64,000 nucleotides of DNA from Notoacmeibacter sp. (GTDB taxonomy: Bacteria; Pseudomonadota; Alphaproteobacteria; Rhizobiales; Rhizobiaceae), in contig JAIOIW010000080.1 of the NCBI GenBank assembly GCA_019912385.1, positions 1 through 64,000 on the forward strand, written 5' to 3'. The notes beneath the pieces were generated by a model. That model was not told where the DNA came from. It made no database searches and saw only the letters and a list, made by a program, of their open reading frames with translations. This document shows, piece after piece, positions 18,747 through 26,596 of the stretch. The position numbers were made by a program, and so were the translations under genes. How positions within the stretch are numbered: the stretch's first letter is position 1; every line of letters starts with the position of its first letter.

Positions 18747-18809
18747 TGTCGCAAAACCGCACAGCGGTGATTATTTCGAAATGCGAAAGGTTAATGCCGC
18801 CGCGCCCGC

Positions 18810-19166
18810 TTAGCTGATCGCCTGACAACGCCGCCAGTTCTCGATCGGCTGTGTTTGCCCGCCGACCGTTCGCTGCAGCAGCATTTCTTCTTCCGAGAGC
18901 TGGCGCATCTCGATCGTCTGGCCGGCCTCGGGATCGCCTTCGGGACCGTTGTAGCGAAAAGCGTGGCGGTCATACTGGCCGGTAATCTCCGCACCCGAGG
19001 GGATCGTGATCCTCGCCCCCTCGATCCGCAGGTGCTTGCCCGTGGCCGAGCACCAGTCGCCGTCGATGCGATCGGCAAGGGCCACGCAGGTCATGGACAG
19101 CACTGCGGCAACGGTCGTTGCCACACCCGTCGTGATCCTGCTCATTGGCATGGTTAGAAAACGCAT
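18810..19166 (-). CDS. Small exported protein of unknown function
   Basis: 118 aa from the ATG at 19166; later ATGs at 19151 and 19145 are also reasonable and leave a cleaner signal peptide (MSRITTGVATTVAAVLSMTC with VALA before the cleavage point). The mature part starts DRIDGDWCSATGKHLRIEGA and contains two Cys residues (the second near the C-terminus in WRRCQAIS), which could form a disulfide. I recognise the pattern from rhizobial hypothetical proteins but know no function. No strong ribosome site is visible for any start. Confidence 0.6.
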   Translation of the reverse strand: MRFLTMPMSRITTGVATTVAAVLSMTCVALADRIDGDWCSATGKHLRIEGARITIPSGAEITGQYDRHAFRYNGPEGDPEAGQTIEMRQLSEEEMLLQRTVGGQTQPIENWRRCQAIS

Positions 19167-19230
19167 GATTGCATCATAGCGGGTCTCGGCCGCCTCGTCA
19201 GCCGCCATGCAGCTGCCGGCGCCGGAACCG

Positions 19231-19258
19231 CAAACGCCCGGCGATTTCCCGCCGGGCG
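19231..19258 (-). terminator. Probable terminator of phaB
   Basis: CGCCCGGCG (19235-19243) pairs perfectly with CGCCGGGCG (19250-19258); the minus strand continues with TTTG, a short tail. It lies 27 bp past the phaB stop. Confidence 0.6.
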
Positions 19259-19284
19259 CGCTGTCATGTCAATCGGATCGATGG

Positions 19285-20007
19285 TCAGCTGAAAAACTGG
19301 CCGCCATTGGCCGAAATCGTCGATCCGGTGATGAACCCGGCTTCGTCCGACGCCAGGAACACCACGCAGCGCGCGATCTCCTCCGGCTCGCCGAGGCGGC
19401 CGACCGGAATCTGCGCGACGATCGACTCGCGCACCTTTTCCGGTACCGCCATCACCATGTCGGTTGCGATGTAGCCGGGGCAGATCGCGTTGACCGTGAT
19501 CCCGGCCCGCGCACCTTCCTGGGCAAGTGCGCGCGTAAAGCCGATGTCGCCCGCTTTAGCGGCGGAATAGTTTGCCTGGGCGAACTGACCCTTCTGGCCA
19601 TTGATGGAAGAAATGGTGACGATGCGGCCGAACTTGCGCTCCCGCATGCCGGGCCAAACCGGGTGCGTCATGTTGAAGACACCGGAGAGGTTGGTGTCGA
19701 TAACCTGCCGCCACTGGTCGGGGCTCATCTTGTGGAACGGCGCGTCGCGCGTGATCCCCGCATTGTTGACCAGCACGTCGACGGGGCCGAGATCGGCCTC
19801 CACCTGGGCGATGCCCGCCGCACAGGCATCGTAGTCGGCAACCGACCATTTGTAGGTCTTGATACCGGTCTCGGCGGTAAATTTCGCCGCCGCCTCGTCA
19901 TTGCCGGCATAGTTGGCGGCGACGGCATAACCGGCCGCCTTCAGCGCCACCGAAATGGCTGCGCCGATGCCGCGCGATCCGCCCGTGACCAAGGCTACTC
20001 TGCCCAT
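19285..20007 (-). CDS. phaB: Acetoacetyl-CoA reductase PhaB
   Basis: NADPH-dependent reduction of acetoacetyl-CoA to (R)-3-hydroxybutyryl-CoA, the second step of polyhydroxybutyrate synthesis. A 240-aa short-chain dehydrogenase with cofactor motif TGGSRGIG near residue 8, NNAG, the catalytic Ser in ISSINGQKGQFAQ, and YSAAK supplying Tyr and Lys. The ISSINGQKGQFGQ-type motif separates PhaB from FabG. GGAGG lies before the ATG at 20007. It is 94 bp downstream of phaA on the same strand. Confidence 0.95.
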   Translation of the reverse strand: MGRVALVTGGSRGIGAAISVALKAAGYAVAANYAGNDEAAAKFTAETGIKTYKWSVADYDACAAGIAQVEADLGPVDVLVNNAGITRDAPFHKMSPDQWRQVIDTNLSGVFNMTHPVWPGMRERKFGRIVTISSINGQKGQFAQANYSAAKAGDIGFTRALAQEGARAGITVNAICPGYIATDMVMAVPEKVRESIVAQIPVGRLGEPEEIARCVVFLASDEAGFITGSTISANGGQFFS

Positions 20008-20101
20008 TGAATATTCCTCCCTGTTTGTGCATTGCGGACTGCCGTTCGCTTGCCGTTCTTGCGACGGATTGCGAACGGCAGCCCTACCCTGGGTTGCGAC
20101 G

Positions 20102-21280
20102 TTACATCGCCTCGAAGCACATGGCCACGCCCATGCCCCCACCGATGCACAGCGTGGCAAGGCCCTTCCTGGCGCCGCGGCGCTTCATCTCGAAGGCCAG
20201 CGTGTTGAAGATGCGCGCGCCCGATGCGCCGATCGGATGGCCGATCGCGATCGCGCCGCCATTGACGTTGACGATATCGGGATTCCAGCCGAGATCCTTG
20301 TTGACCGCGCAGGCCTGCGCCGCGAAGGCCTCGTTGGCTTCCACGAGATCGAGATCGTCGACCGTCCAGCCGGCCTTCTCCAGCGCCTTGCGCGATGCGG
20401 GAATGGGCCCCGTGCCCATGATCTGAGGATCGACGCCCGCGGTTGCCCAGGAAACGATGCGCAGCATCGGCGTGATGCCGCGACGCACCGCCTCGTCCTC
20501 GCTCATCAACACCGCGGCAGCGGCCCCGTCATTGATGCCCGACGCGTTGGCCGCCGTCACCGTGCCTTCCTTGTCGAACGCGGGGCGCAACTTGGCGATG
20601 CCATCCATGGTGACCCCGTGCTTGATGTATTCGTCTTCCGCGACGACGACATCCCCCTTGCGGGTCTTCAGCGTCACGGGAACTATCTCGTCGGCGAACC
20701 TGCCAGCCTTCTGCGCGGCTTCCGCCTTGTTCTGCGAGGCGACGGCGAATTCGTCCTGCGCCTCGCGCGTGAGCTGGAACTGGCGCGCGACATTCTCCGC
20801 GGTGATGCCCATGTGGTAGCCGTTGAAGGCGTCCCACAGGCCATCCCTGATCATGGTGTCGATCATGGCGTAGTCGCCCATTTTCACGCCCGCGCGCAGA
20901 TGCGCGCAATGGGTCGACAACGACATCGATTCCTGGCCGCCGGCGATGATGATCGAGGCGTCGCCGCTGGTGATCTGCTGCATGCCGACGGCGAGCGCGC
21001 GAAGTCCCGATCCGCAGACCTGGTTGAGGCCCCAGGCGGTCGCGCCCTGGGCGATGCCGGCCGCCATCGCCGCCTGGCGCGCGGGGTTCTGGCCCTGCCC
21101 TGCCGTCAGCACCTGTCCCAGTATGACCTCGTCGACTTCGCTCGGATCAACCCCCGCGCGCTCGAGCGCCCCCCTGATGGCGACGGCGCCCAGCTCATGA
21201 GCCGGTGTATTGGCGAAGGCTCCGTTGAACGAACCGACAGGCGTACGCGCCGCGCTCGCGATCACGACCGATTTCGACAT
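20102..21280 (-). CDS. phaA: Acetyl-CoA C-acetyltransferase (beta-ketothiolase) PhaA
   Basis: Condenses two acetyl-CoA to acetoacetyl-CoA, the first step of polyhydroxybutyrate synthesis. The ATG at 21280 gives 392 aa, typical for biosynthetic thiolases. The acyl-accepting Cys89 is in [10 protein letters not shown], the His is in [11 protein letters not shown] and the second catalytic Cys378 is in CIGGGMG. It is divergent from phaR with two TGC-N3-GCA type sites in the gap, so PhaR control is likely. Confidence 0.95.
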   Translation of the reverse strand: MSKSVVIASAARTPVGSFNGAFANTPAHELGAVAIRGALERAGVDPSEVDEVILGQVLTAGQGQNPARQAAMAAGIAQGATAWGLNQVCGSGLRALAVGMQQITSGDASIIIAGGQESMSLSTHCAHLRAGVKMGDYAMIDTMIRDGLWDAFNGYHMGITAENVARQFQLTREAQDEFAVASQNKAEAAQKAGRFADEIVPVTLKTRKGDVVVAEDEYIKHGVTMDGIAKLRPAFDKEGTVTAANASGINDGAAAAVLMSEDEAVRRGITPMLRIVSWATAGVDPQIMGTGPIPASRKALEKAGWTVDDLDLVEANEAFAAQACAVNKDLGWNPDIVNVNGGAIAIGHPIGASGARIFNTLAFEMKRRGARKGLATLCIGGGMGVAMCFEAM

Positions 21281-21369
21281 GGGGATCTCTCCTTTGGGAT
21301 TCCGGGACTGTGGCCCGGTGTAGGCTGCCGCCCGATTGCGAGTCAAACCGGAAATTGGGTGTAGGCGGT

Positions 21370-21421
21370 TGCCATGCACGCATGATGACGTCAGGTGTCC
21401 CCTGTTTGACGCACCGCACAA
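21370..21421. promoter_or_regulatory. Two TGC-N3-GCA-like sites between phaA and phaR
   Basis: TGCCATGCA (21370-21378) and CGCACCGCACAA (21410-21421) lie in the divergent phaA/phaR gap. PhaR proteins of alphaproteobacteria are known to bind TGC-N3/4-GCA palindromes; the second site has one mismatch in the first half. Regulation by PhaR is inferred. Confidence 0.45.
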
Positions 21422-21519
21422 AGCCCTTGGATTTCACCCGGTTTTTTGCGTAAGGTTCGAGTTCACGCAGAGGGATTACGCCGGTATCCGCACAGGAACG
21501 GCCGATCGGGAGGCTCGCA

Positions 21520-22125
21520 ATGGCCAGTAAGGATGACGTGGTGACCATCAAGAAATACGCGAACCGGCGACTCTACAACACCGGTACGAGCACCTACGTC
21601 ACCCTGGACGACCTGGCCGAGATGGTCAAAAGAGGCGAGGAATTCACGGTACAGGACGCCAAGACGGGCGAAGACATCACCCACACCGTCCTCACCCAGA
21701 TCATTTTCGAACTCGAGAACAAGAGCGGGCAGACGATGTTGCCTGTCTCTTTCCTGCGTCAGCTCATCGCCTTCTACGGCGATCAGATGCAGATGATCGT
21801 CCCGTCCTTCCTCGAACAGTCGATGCTGGCCTTTGCCAAGGAACAGGAGCGGTTCCGCGAACAGATCACGTCGGCGATCGGCAAGACGCCGATTGGCAGC
21901 ATGATGGACATGGGCCAGTCGATGAAGGCGATGGAGGAAACAACGCGCCGCAACATGGAGGCCTTCCAGGAGGCCATGCGGATGTTCTCGCCCTTCGGCG
22001 CCGTGATGCCCAGGAACGGGCAGGCGAAAGAGCCCGAGGCCGCGGAACCGTCCGGCGACGACCTCAAGGATCTCAAGGATCAGATCGCCGCGATGCAGCG
22101 CAAGATCGATTCCATGGGCAAGTAA
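21520..22125 (+). CDS. phaR: Polyhydroxyalkanoate synthesis repressor PhaR
   Basis: DNA- and PHB-binding repressor that senses polymer formation and controls phasin and carbon-flow genes. 201 aa. The N-terminal PHB/PHA accumulation regulator domain starts at residue 8 (VTIKKYANRRLYNTGTSTYV) and is followed by the conserved QIIFELENKSGQTMLPVSFL. A coiled-coil and acidic C-terminus (DLKDLKDQIAAMQRKID) follows. Divergent from phaAB, as in many rhizobia. Confidence 0.95.
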   Translation: MASKDDVVTIKKYANRRLYNTGTSTYVTLDDLAEMVKRGEEFTVQDAKTGEDITHTVLTQIIFELENKSGQTMLPVSFLRQLIAFYGDQMQMIVPSFLEQSMLAFAKEQERFREQITSAIGKTPIGSMMDMGQSMKAMEETTRRNMEAFQEAMRMFSPFGAVMPRNGQAKEPEAAEPSGDDLKDLKDQIAAMQRKIDSMGK

Positions 22126-22165
22126 GGTCCGCGCTCCGGGCAAGCCCGCCGCGGACCCCGGTTTC
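22126..22165 (+). terminator. Hairpin at the phaR/ggt convergence
   Basis: GGTCCGCG (22126-22133) pairs with CGCGGACC (22150-22157), followed by CCGGTTTCG. It begins at the phaR stop. The T-tract is weak, so Rho-independent function is only probable. Confidence 0.45.
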
Positions 22166-22170
22166 GTTAC

Positions 22171-23757
22171 TTACCAGCCGGCGGCGTGGCCGTCCTTGCG
22201 TGGGTCGGACGCGCCGATGAGGAATCCGTTCTCGTAGTCGATCTGGACCATCTGCGACCCGCCCCAGGGCGACGCGGCGGGGGCGACGCGATGGCCCCTT
22301 GCCTCCAGTTCGGCGCGCACGCCGGTCCCGATTCCCGTTTCGCAGGCAATGGTGCCGTCCGCATCCCAGAAAGCGCGAGGATGGTCGATGGCTTCCTGCG
22401 CGTCCATGCCGTAGTCGGCAATGTTCGAAAGCACGTGGACATGGCCCATCGGCTGATAGGCCCCGCCCATCACGCCGAACGAGATCGCCGCCTTGCCATT
22501 CTTCATCGCCATCGCCGGTATGATGGTGTGCATCGGCCGCTTGCCGCCCTTCAATTCGTTGGGATGACCTTCCTGGAGCGTGAAGCAGGCGCCACGGTTC
22601 TGCAGCACGATCCCGCTTTGCGGCGTCACCAGCTTGGAGCCGAACGGGCCGTAGATCGAGTAGATGAAGGAGACCGCGCGGCGGTCGCGGTCGACCACGG
22701 AGAGATAGATGGTATCGGAATTCGGCAGGTCCGGCAGGACGATCTCGTCATTCCGCTTTTCCGGATCGATGCTTGCGGCAAGCGCCTTCGCATAGTCTTT
22801 CGACAGGATCTGTTCGGGCGTCACGGTCATGTGCGCCGGATCGGCGACCATGTGGTCGCGCACCGAATAGGCAAGGCGTGCCGCCTCGATCTCCATATGG
22901 TAGCGCTCAGCGCTGTCCGCCGGCAGCTTGTCGGCGCCCAGTTCCGCGAGGATGTTGAGGATGACCAGCGCCACGATACCCTGGCCGTTGGGCGGGATCT
23001 CGAGCATGTCGTAGCCTTTGTAATGCGTCGAGATCGGCGTCACCCAGTCCGCGGAGACGGCTGCGAGGTCGGCCTCGGTCATGGTGCCGCCGGCATCGCG
23101 AACGGTCTTCGCGATCTCGGCCGCCAGCGCGCCCTCGTAGAACCCGCGCGAACCTTTTTCGGCGATCATCCGCAGTGCCGCGGCAAGACCGGGCGAGCGG
23201 TATCGCGTGCCCGCCAGCGGCACCTTTCCGCCGGCCAGCAAATGGCGCGCCGCACCCGGATCGGCATCGAGCCCTTCAGCATATCCGGCCCAGTCACGGG
23301 CCACCCTGTCGTGCACCGCATAGCCATTTTCGGCATAGTCGATCGCCGCGGCGAACAGGCGGTCGAGGCCCATCGTACCGAAGCGCCGGGCGAGCTTTTC
23401 CATGGCGTCGACCGCACCGGGAACCGTGACCGGCAGCGCACCGGTGAAAGGAACCGCGGTCAGTCCCTTTTCGCGATAGAGCGCGGCATCGGCCGCCGCC
23501 GGCGCCCGGCCTGATCCGTTGAGGCCGTGCACGCTGCCGTCAGGCTCCGCCAGGATCACGAAGCAGTCGCCGCCGATGCCGGTCATGTGCGGCTCGACGA
23601 CGCTGAGAACGCCCGCCGCCGCGATCGCCGCATCGACCGCGTTGCCGCCCTCCTTGAGGATTGAAAGCGCGACCGCTGTCGCCAAGGGATGCGATGTCGC
23701 CGCCATGCCGTTCTCGGCAATGACGCGCGAACGGCCGGGCAGGTCGAAATTGCGCAT
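22171..23757 (-). CDS. ggt: Gamma-glutamyltransferase family protein
   Basis: Ntn-hydrolase of 528 aa that would self-cleave before Thr349 (SDTIYLSVVD) into large and small subunits and transfer or hydrolyse gamma-glutamyl groups. The early segment MAATSHPLATAVALSILKEG and the C-terminal GVMGGAYQPMGHVHVLSNIA are family hallmarks. Unlike E. coli Ggt there is no signal peptide (starts MRNFDLPGRSRVIAENGM), so a cytosolic enzyme acting on imported gamma-glutamyl compounds or a cephalosporin-acylase-like hydrolase is plausible. A small membrane protein gene lies 25 bp upstream. Confidence 0.9.
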   Translation of the reverse strand: MRNFDLPGRSRVIAENGMAATSHPLATAVALSILKEGGNAVDAAIAAAGVLSVVEPHMTGIGGDCFVILAEPDGSVHGLNGSGRAPAAADAALYREKGLTAVPFTGALPVTVPGAVDAMEKLARRFGTMGLDRLFAAAIDYAENGYAVHDRVARDWAGYAEGLDADPGAARHLLAGGKVPLAGTRYRSPGLAAALRMIAEKGSRGFYEGALAAEIAKTVRDAGGTMTEADLAAVSADWVTPISTHYKGYDMLEIPPNGQGIVALVILNILAELGADKLPADSAERYHMEIEAARLAYSVRDHMVADPAHMTVTPEQILSKDYAKALAASIDPEKRNDEIVLPDLPNSDTIYLSVVDRDRRAVSFIYSIYGPFGSKLVTPQSGIVLQNRGACFTLQEGHPNELKGGKRPMHTIIPAMAMKNGKAAISFGVMGGAYQPMGHVHVLSNIADYGMDAQEAIDHPRAFWDADGTIACETGIGTGVRAELEARGHRVAPAASPWGGSQMVQIDYENGFLIGASDPRKDGHAAGW

Positions 23758-23782
23758 GGTATTCTCCTGGATTGGCTGGATG

Positions 23783-24181
23783 TCAGTTGAACGAGACGTC
23801 GCGCCCCGCCGAGCGGATCGAGACCGAAAAACCGGCGAGCAGATCGATCAGCGCGATCACCGTCAGGATAAAGAACAGGGATGTCGAGGCCCCGCGCACA
23901 AGCAGGAATTCGATCAGGAATGCGATGAAGACAATTGCGGAAAGCAGATGGTCGATGACCGAGGCGTTGCTCGTTCGCGTGGCCTTGACGATCTCGACGA
24001 ACAGAAGCACGAGCGCGCCCACCACCATCAGGTCGCCGAGCGTCATGGTCCACTGTCCGCCCGACATCATCGACAGCGTGAACAGCGCGCCAGAATAGAC
24101 ATCGCCGCTTCCAAACAGGCCCAGCAGGCCCATGTTGAACAAGACGAAGGGAATGATGAGGAGCGGAATGGAAGCGATCAC
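23783..24181 (-). CDS. Conserved four-helix membrane protein, unknown function
   Basis: 132 aa with four predicted membrane segments: about 4-23 (PLLIIPFVLFNMGLLGLFG), 47-65 (LGDLMVVGALVLLFVEIVKA), 78-94 (IDHLLSAIVFIAFLIEFLLV) and 101-120. It resembles small membrane proteins of rhizobial genomes, but I cannot name a family. It precedes ggt by 25 bp on the same strand and may be cotranscribed. Confidence 0.7.
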   Translation of the reverse strand: MIASIPLLIIPFVLFNMGLLGLFGSGDVYSGALFTLSMMSGGQWTMTLGDLMVVGALVLLFVEIVKATRTSNASVIDHLLSAIVFIAFLIEFLLVRGASTSLFFILTVIALIDLLAGFSVSIRSAGRDVSFN

Positions 24182-24260
24182 GGTTCGGTCTCTCGATCAA
24201 GCGGCTGCGGCGGCGTAAGAGAATCCCTTCGCATCGTTCCGTCAAGTGTCATCGGACCGG

Positions 24261-24295
24261 AAACAAAAGGACCGGCCAGTTGGGCCGGTCCTTCA
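24261..24295 (-). terminator. Intrinsic terminator of rpmF
   Basis: AAGGACCGGCC (24267-24277) pairs perfectly with GGCCGGTCCTT (24283-24293); the minus strand continues TTTTGTTTCC. It lies 27 bp after rpmF. Confidence 0.88.
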
Positions 24296-24321
24296 AAGTC
24301 AGTTGCGTGCAGGCCGGACGA

Positions 24322-24501
24322 TCAGTCCTTCGCCTCCAGAACCTGGCGGCCACGGTACATGCCCGTCTTCGGGTCGACATGGTGCGGACGGCGCAATTCG
24401 CCGGAATTGCGGTCCTCGACATAGGCCGGGGCCTTGATCGCATCGGCGGAACGGCGCATGCCGCGCTTGGACGGCGATGTTTTTCGCTTCGGTACAGCCA
24501 T
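24322..24501 (-). CDS. rpmF: 50S ribosomal protein L32
   Basis: Too short for most ORF searches but clear: 59 aa beginning [20 protein letters not shown] and ending GRQVLEAKD. This is the zinc-free L32 typical of alphaproteobacteria (no CxxC pairs). It has its own terminator and is followed upstream by mtgA on the same strand, an arrangement common in Hyphomicrobiales. Confidence 0.96.
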   Translation of the reverse strand: MAVPKRKTSPSKRGMRRSADAIKAPAYVEDRNSGELRRPHHVDPKTGMYRGRQVLEAKD

Positions 24502-24630
24502 TCTTCTTACTCCAGTAAAAGGTCAAACGGCCCCGCCTGCCCCTCTTTCGGGCGGCAGCCGGCGCCGGCGGAATCCTGAAATCGGGCGTCGCTATACACC
24601 GCTTCCAGTAGTTTGACCAGCGCCGGGTTC

Positions 24631-24658
24631 AAAAAAAACGGCCGGCCGCGCACGGCCG
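24631..24658 (-). terminator. Intrinsic terminator of mtgA
   Basis: CGGCCG (24639-24644) pairs with CGGCCG (24653-24658), and on the minus strand eight T residues follow (24638-24631). The hairpin starts 2 nt after the mtgA stop codon. Confidence 0.8.
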
Positions 24659-24659
24659 C

Positions 24660-25478
24660 TCATTCGATGCACGTCACATAGGCGCCGGCGGCCCGTGCCC
24701 GCCGCTCCACGACGCTGGCAACCCTGCTCATCCCCTTGCCGGGTCGCGCCGGGTTTCGCGCGGCAGGGTTCGGCAGCGTGACGGCCAGCAGCGCGGCCTG
24801 GCGTCGTGACAGTTTCGCCGACGACACGCCGAAATGGTATTGCGCCGCAGCCTCGACGCCATAGATCCGCGGACCCAGCTCGACGATGTTGATGTAGATC
24901 TCCATGATCCGCTTCTTTGGCAGGACCAGGTCGAAATAGAGCGCCAGCGGCGCCTCGATCGCCTTGCGCAGCAGCGATCGACCCGGCCACAGGAAGAGGT
25001 TCTTGACCGTCTGCATGGAAATCGTCGAGGCGCCGCGCACAGGCTCGCCCTCCAGCGCACCGCCGATCACCGCGTTGAGTTCGCCGAAATCGATCCCCCG
25101 ATGACGGCAGAACTGACCGTCTTCCGACATGATGATCGAATGCAGCAGCACCGGCGAGACATCGTCGATATCCACCCACTGGCGCGAATACCCCTTGAGC
25201 GTGACCAGGTCGGCCAGCATCAGCGTCGAAACCGGATGCACGAAGGCGGGCAGATAGGCAATCGTGAGGGCCAGCGGCAACACCGCCAGCCCGCCCGCCA
25301 CCGCCAACAGCCGCCGGGCCCAGCGGCGAAGGGAAAGCCCGGTGCGCTGCTTGCGCGCCGTTTTCTTCTTTTCGCCTGGCCGGTTGCCTCGTGCTGGCTT
25401 TGATGGTTTCAAGGGGTAACTTTCTCCGCGTGCGCGCCGGACATAGACGCGCGGTCCCGCGCGCGCAAGCTCGGTCAT
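24660..25478 (-). CDS. mtgA: Monofunctional peptidoglycan transglycosylase MtgA
   Basis: Glycosyltransferase family 51 enzyme that polymerises lipid II into glycan strands. From the ATG at 25478 it is 272 aa: a basic cytosolic N-terminus ([11 protein letters not shown]), one membrane helix ([20 protein letters not shown]), then the GT51 domain with the catalytic Glu in [20 protein letters not shown], the [20 protein letters not shown] motif and a [15 protein letters not shown] motif. The open frame runs further upstream over ispA in the opposite strand; that part is rejected as coding. The exact start is uncertain. Confidence 0.9.
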   Translation of the reverse strand: MTELARAGPRVYVRRARGESYPLKPSKPARGNRPGEKKKTARKQRTGLSLRRWARRLLAVAGGLAVLPLALTIAYLPAFVHPVSTLMLADLVTLKGYSRQWVDIDDVSPVLLHSIIMSEDGQFCRHRGIDFGELNAVIGGALEGEPVRGASTISMQTVKNLFLWPGRSLLRKAIEAPLALYFDLVLPKKRIMEIYINIVELGPRIYGVEAAAQYHFGVSSAKLSRRQAALLAVTLPNPAARNPARPGKGMSRVASVVERRARAAGAYVTCIE

Positions 25479-25536
25479 CCTGCCCGTCCGGCGGGCATAT
25501 TCGCAAGCGCACTTGACCACGCCGCCATTTGATAGC

Positions 25537-26463
25537 ATGCGCGAGGGCATGAACATCCCTGTTGAAAGCATCCACACCGCACTCGCCGGCTTCGCCGCGC
25601 AGTTCGAGCCCTTTCTCGCCGGCCTGCTCTCGGACCGGCCGCTGAGCGGCGAGATCGCCCGGCCGCGACGCCTGATGCAGGCCATGCGCCATGGCGCGCT
25701 CAACGGCGGCAAGCGGCTGCGCCCATGGCTGGCTTGCGAAACCGCCGGATTGTTCGGCCATACCGGCGAGGCGGTCATGCGCGTCGCGGCGGCGATCGAA
25801 TGCGTCCATTGCTACTCGTTGATCCACGACGACCTGCCGGCCATGGACGACGACGATTTGCGCCGTGGCCTGCCAACGGTTCACAAGGCCTTCGACGAGG
25901 CCACGGCGATCCTTGCCGGCGATAGCCTGCTGACGCTCGCCTTCGACATCATCGCCGCGCCGCAGACCGAGCTGCCCGACGCCGTCAGGACCGCGCTCGT
26001 CTCCTCACTGGCCCGCGCCGCGGGCGCAGGCGGAATGGCCGGCGGCCAGGCGCTCGACCTGGCCGCCGCGTCCGATAATCCGGACGAAAGCGGCATCATT
26101 ACCCTGCAGGCCATGAAGACCGGTGCCTTGATCCGCTTTTCCTGCGAGGCCGGAGCGATCACGGCAGGCGCGCCGCAGGCCGACCGGGCGCGCCTTGCCG
26201 AATTCGGCTCGGCGATCGGCCTCGCCTTCCAGCTCGCCGACGACTTGCTGGATCTCACCGGCAATGCCGAGACCATGGGCAAGGCGACGGGCAAGGATGC
26301 ATCGGCGGGCAAGGCGACACTTGCCTCCCTCCACGGCGCCGATTGGGCGCGGACCCAGCTCGACGGCCTGGTCGCCCAGTCCTGCACCTTGCTGGAACCC
26401 TATGGGGAAAGCGCCGCCCTGCTCAAATCGGCTGCGCGCTACATCGCCAGTCGCGACCGGTAA
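25537..26463 (+). CDS. ispA: Polyprenyl synthetase, farnesyl diphosphate synthase type
   Basis: Condenses isopentenyl diphosphate with allylic diphosphates, giving FPP or GPP. About 308 aa. The first Asp-rich motif is [14 protein letters not shown], with the two residues between Asp groups typical of bacterial FPP synthases, the second is DDLLD in [14 protein letters not shown], and GGKRLRPWL binds the homoallylic substrate. ATGs at 25537 and 25549 are both possible, while a TTG at 25513 is less likely. It is divergent from mtgA. The isoprenoid gene ispG lies 3 kb downstream. Confidence 0.9.
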   Translation: MREGMNIPVESIHTALAGFAAQFEPFLAGLLSDRPLSGEIARPRRLMQAMRHGALNGGKRLRPWLACETAGLFGHTGEAVMRVAAAIECVHCYSLIHDDLPAMDDDDLRRGLPTVHKAFDEATAILAGDSLLTLAFDIIAAPQTELPDAVRTALVSSLARAAGAGGMAGGQALDLAAASDNPDESGIITLQAMKTGALIRFSCEAGAITAGAPQADRARLAEFGSAIGLAFQLADDLLDLTGNAETMGKATGKDASAGKATLASLHGADWARTQLDGLVAQSCTLLEPYGESAALLKSAARYIASRDR

Positions 26464-26533
26464 GAACCTCCACGAACATGGTTTCATCGCGACAAAGGAC
26501 AGCCGCGCACGCCCGCGGCTCGTCTCGTTAACT

Positions 26534-26548
26534 TTAAGCCAATCTTAA
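26534..26548 (+). promoter_or_regulatory. CtrA-type box TTAA-N7-TTAA upstream of the hybrid kinase
   Basis: TTAAGCCAATCTTAA is an exact TTAA-N7-TTAA match, the consensus for the alphaproteobacterial cell-cycle regulator CtrA. It is 49 bp before the kinase ATG, and a GTTAAC lies just upstream at 26527-26532. Binding is inferred from motif alone. Confidence 0.6.
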
Positions 26549-26596
26549 ATCAATAAATGCATTTTGCCTTGATTGCAGGCAATATCGAGCTTCTCC

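Larger units (their letters stand above)
18170..18809. other. Long non-coding region with clustered GANTC and GTTAAC
   Basis: About 640 bp between the helicase gene and a small exported protein gene. ORFs here are short, lack family signals and change frame between the two repeat units. It contains eleven GANTC sites between 18324 and 18673 and four GTTAAC palindromes (18309, 18464, 18580, 18736). A perfect inverted repeat GTTAATGAA (18526-18534) / TTCATTAAC (18544-18552) lies between the units. It could be a cell-cycle controlled regulatory region; an origin role is not supported by neighbours. Confidence 0.6.

Noticed and set aside
18300-18760. Chromosomal replication origin
   Set aside because: GANTC and GTTAAC clustering is suggestive, but I found no good DnaA-box cluster and none of the usual origin neighbours (hemE, parAB, dnaA, repABC).
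18427-18828. 133-codon minus-strand frame in the repeat region
   Set aside because: It crosses the repeat unit boundary, has no ribosome site or recognisable sequence and is better explained as non-coding repeat.
25479-25884. Upstream extension of mtgA over the ispA coding region
   Set aside because: The extra 100 residues are Arg/Ser/Pro-rich without domain similarity and lie antisense to the conserved start of ispA.
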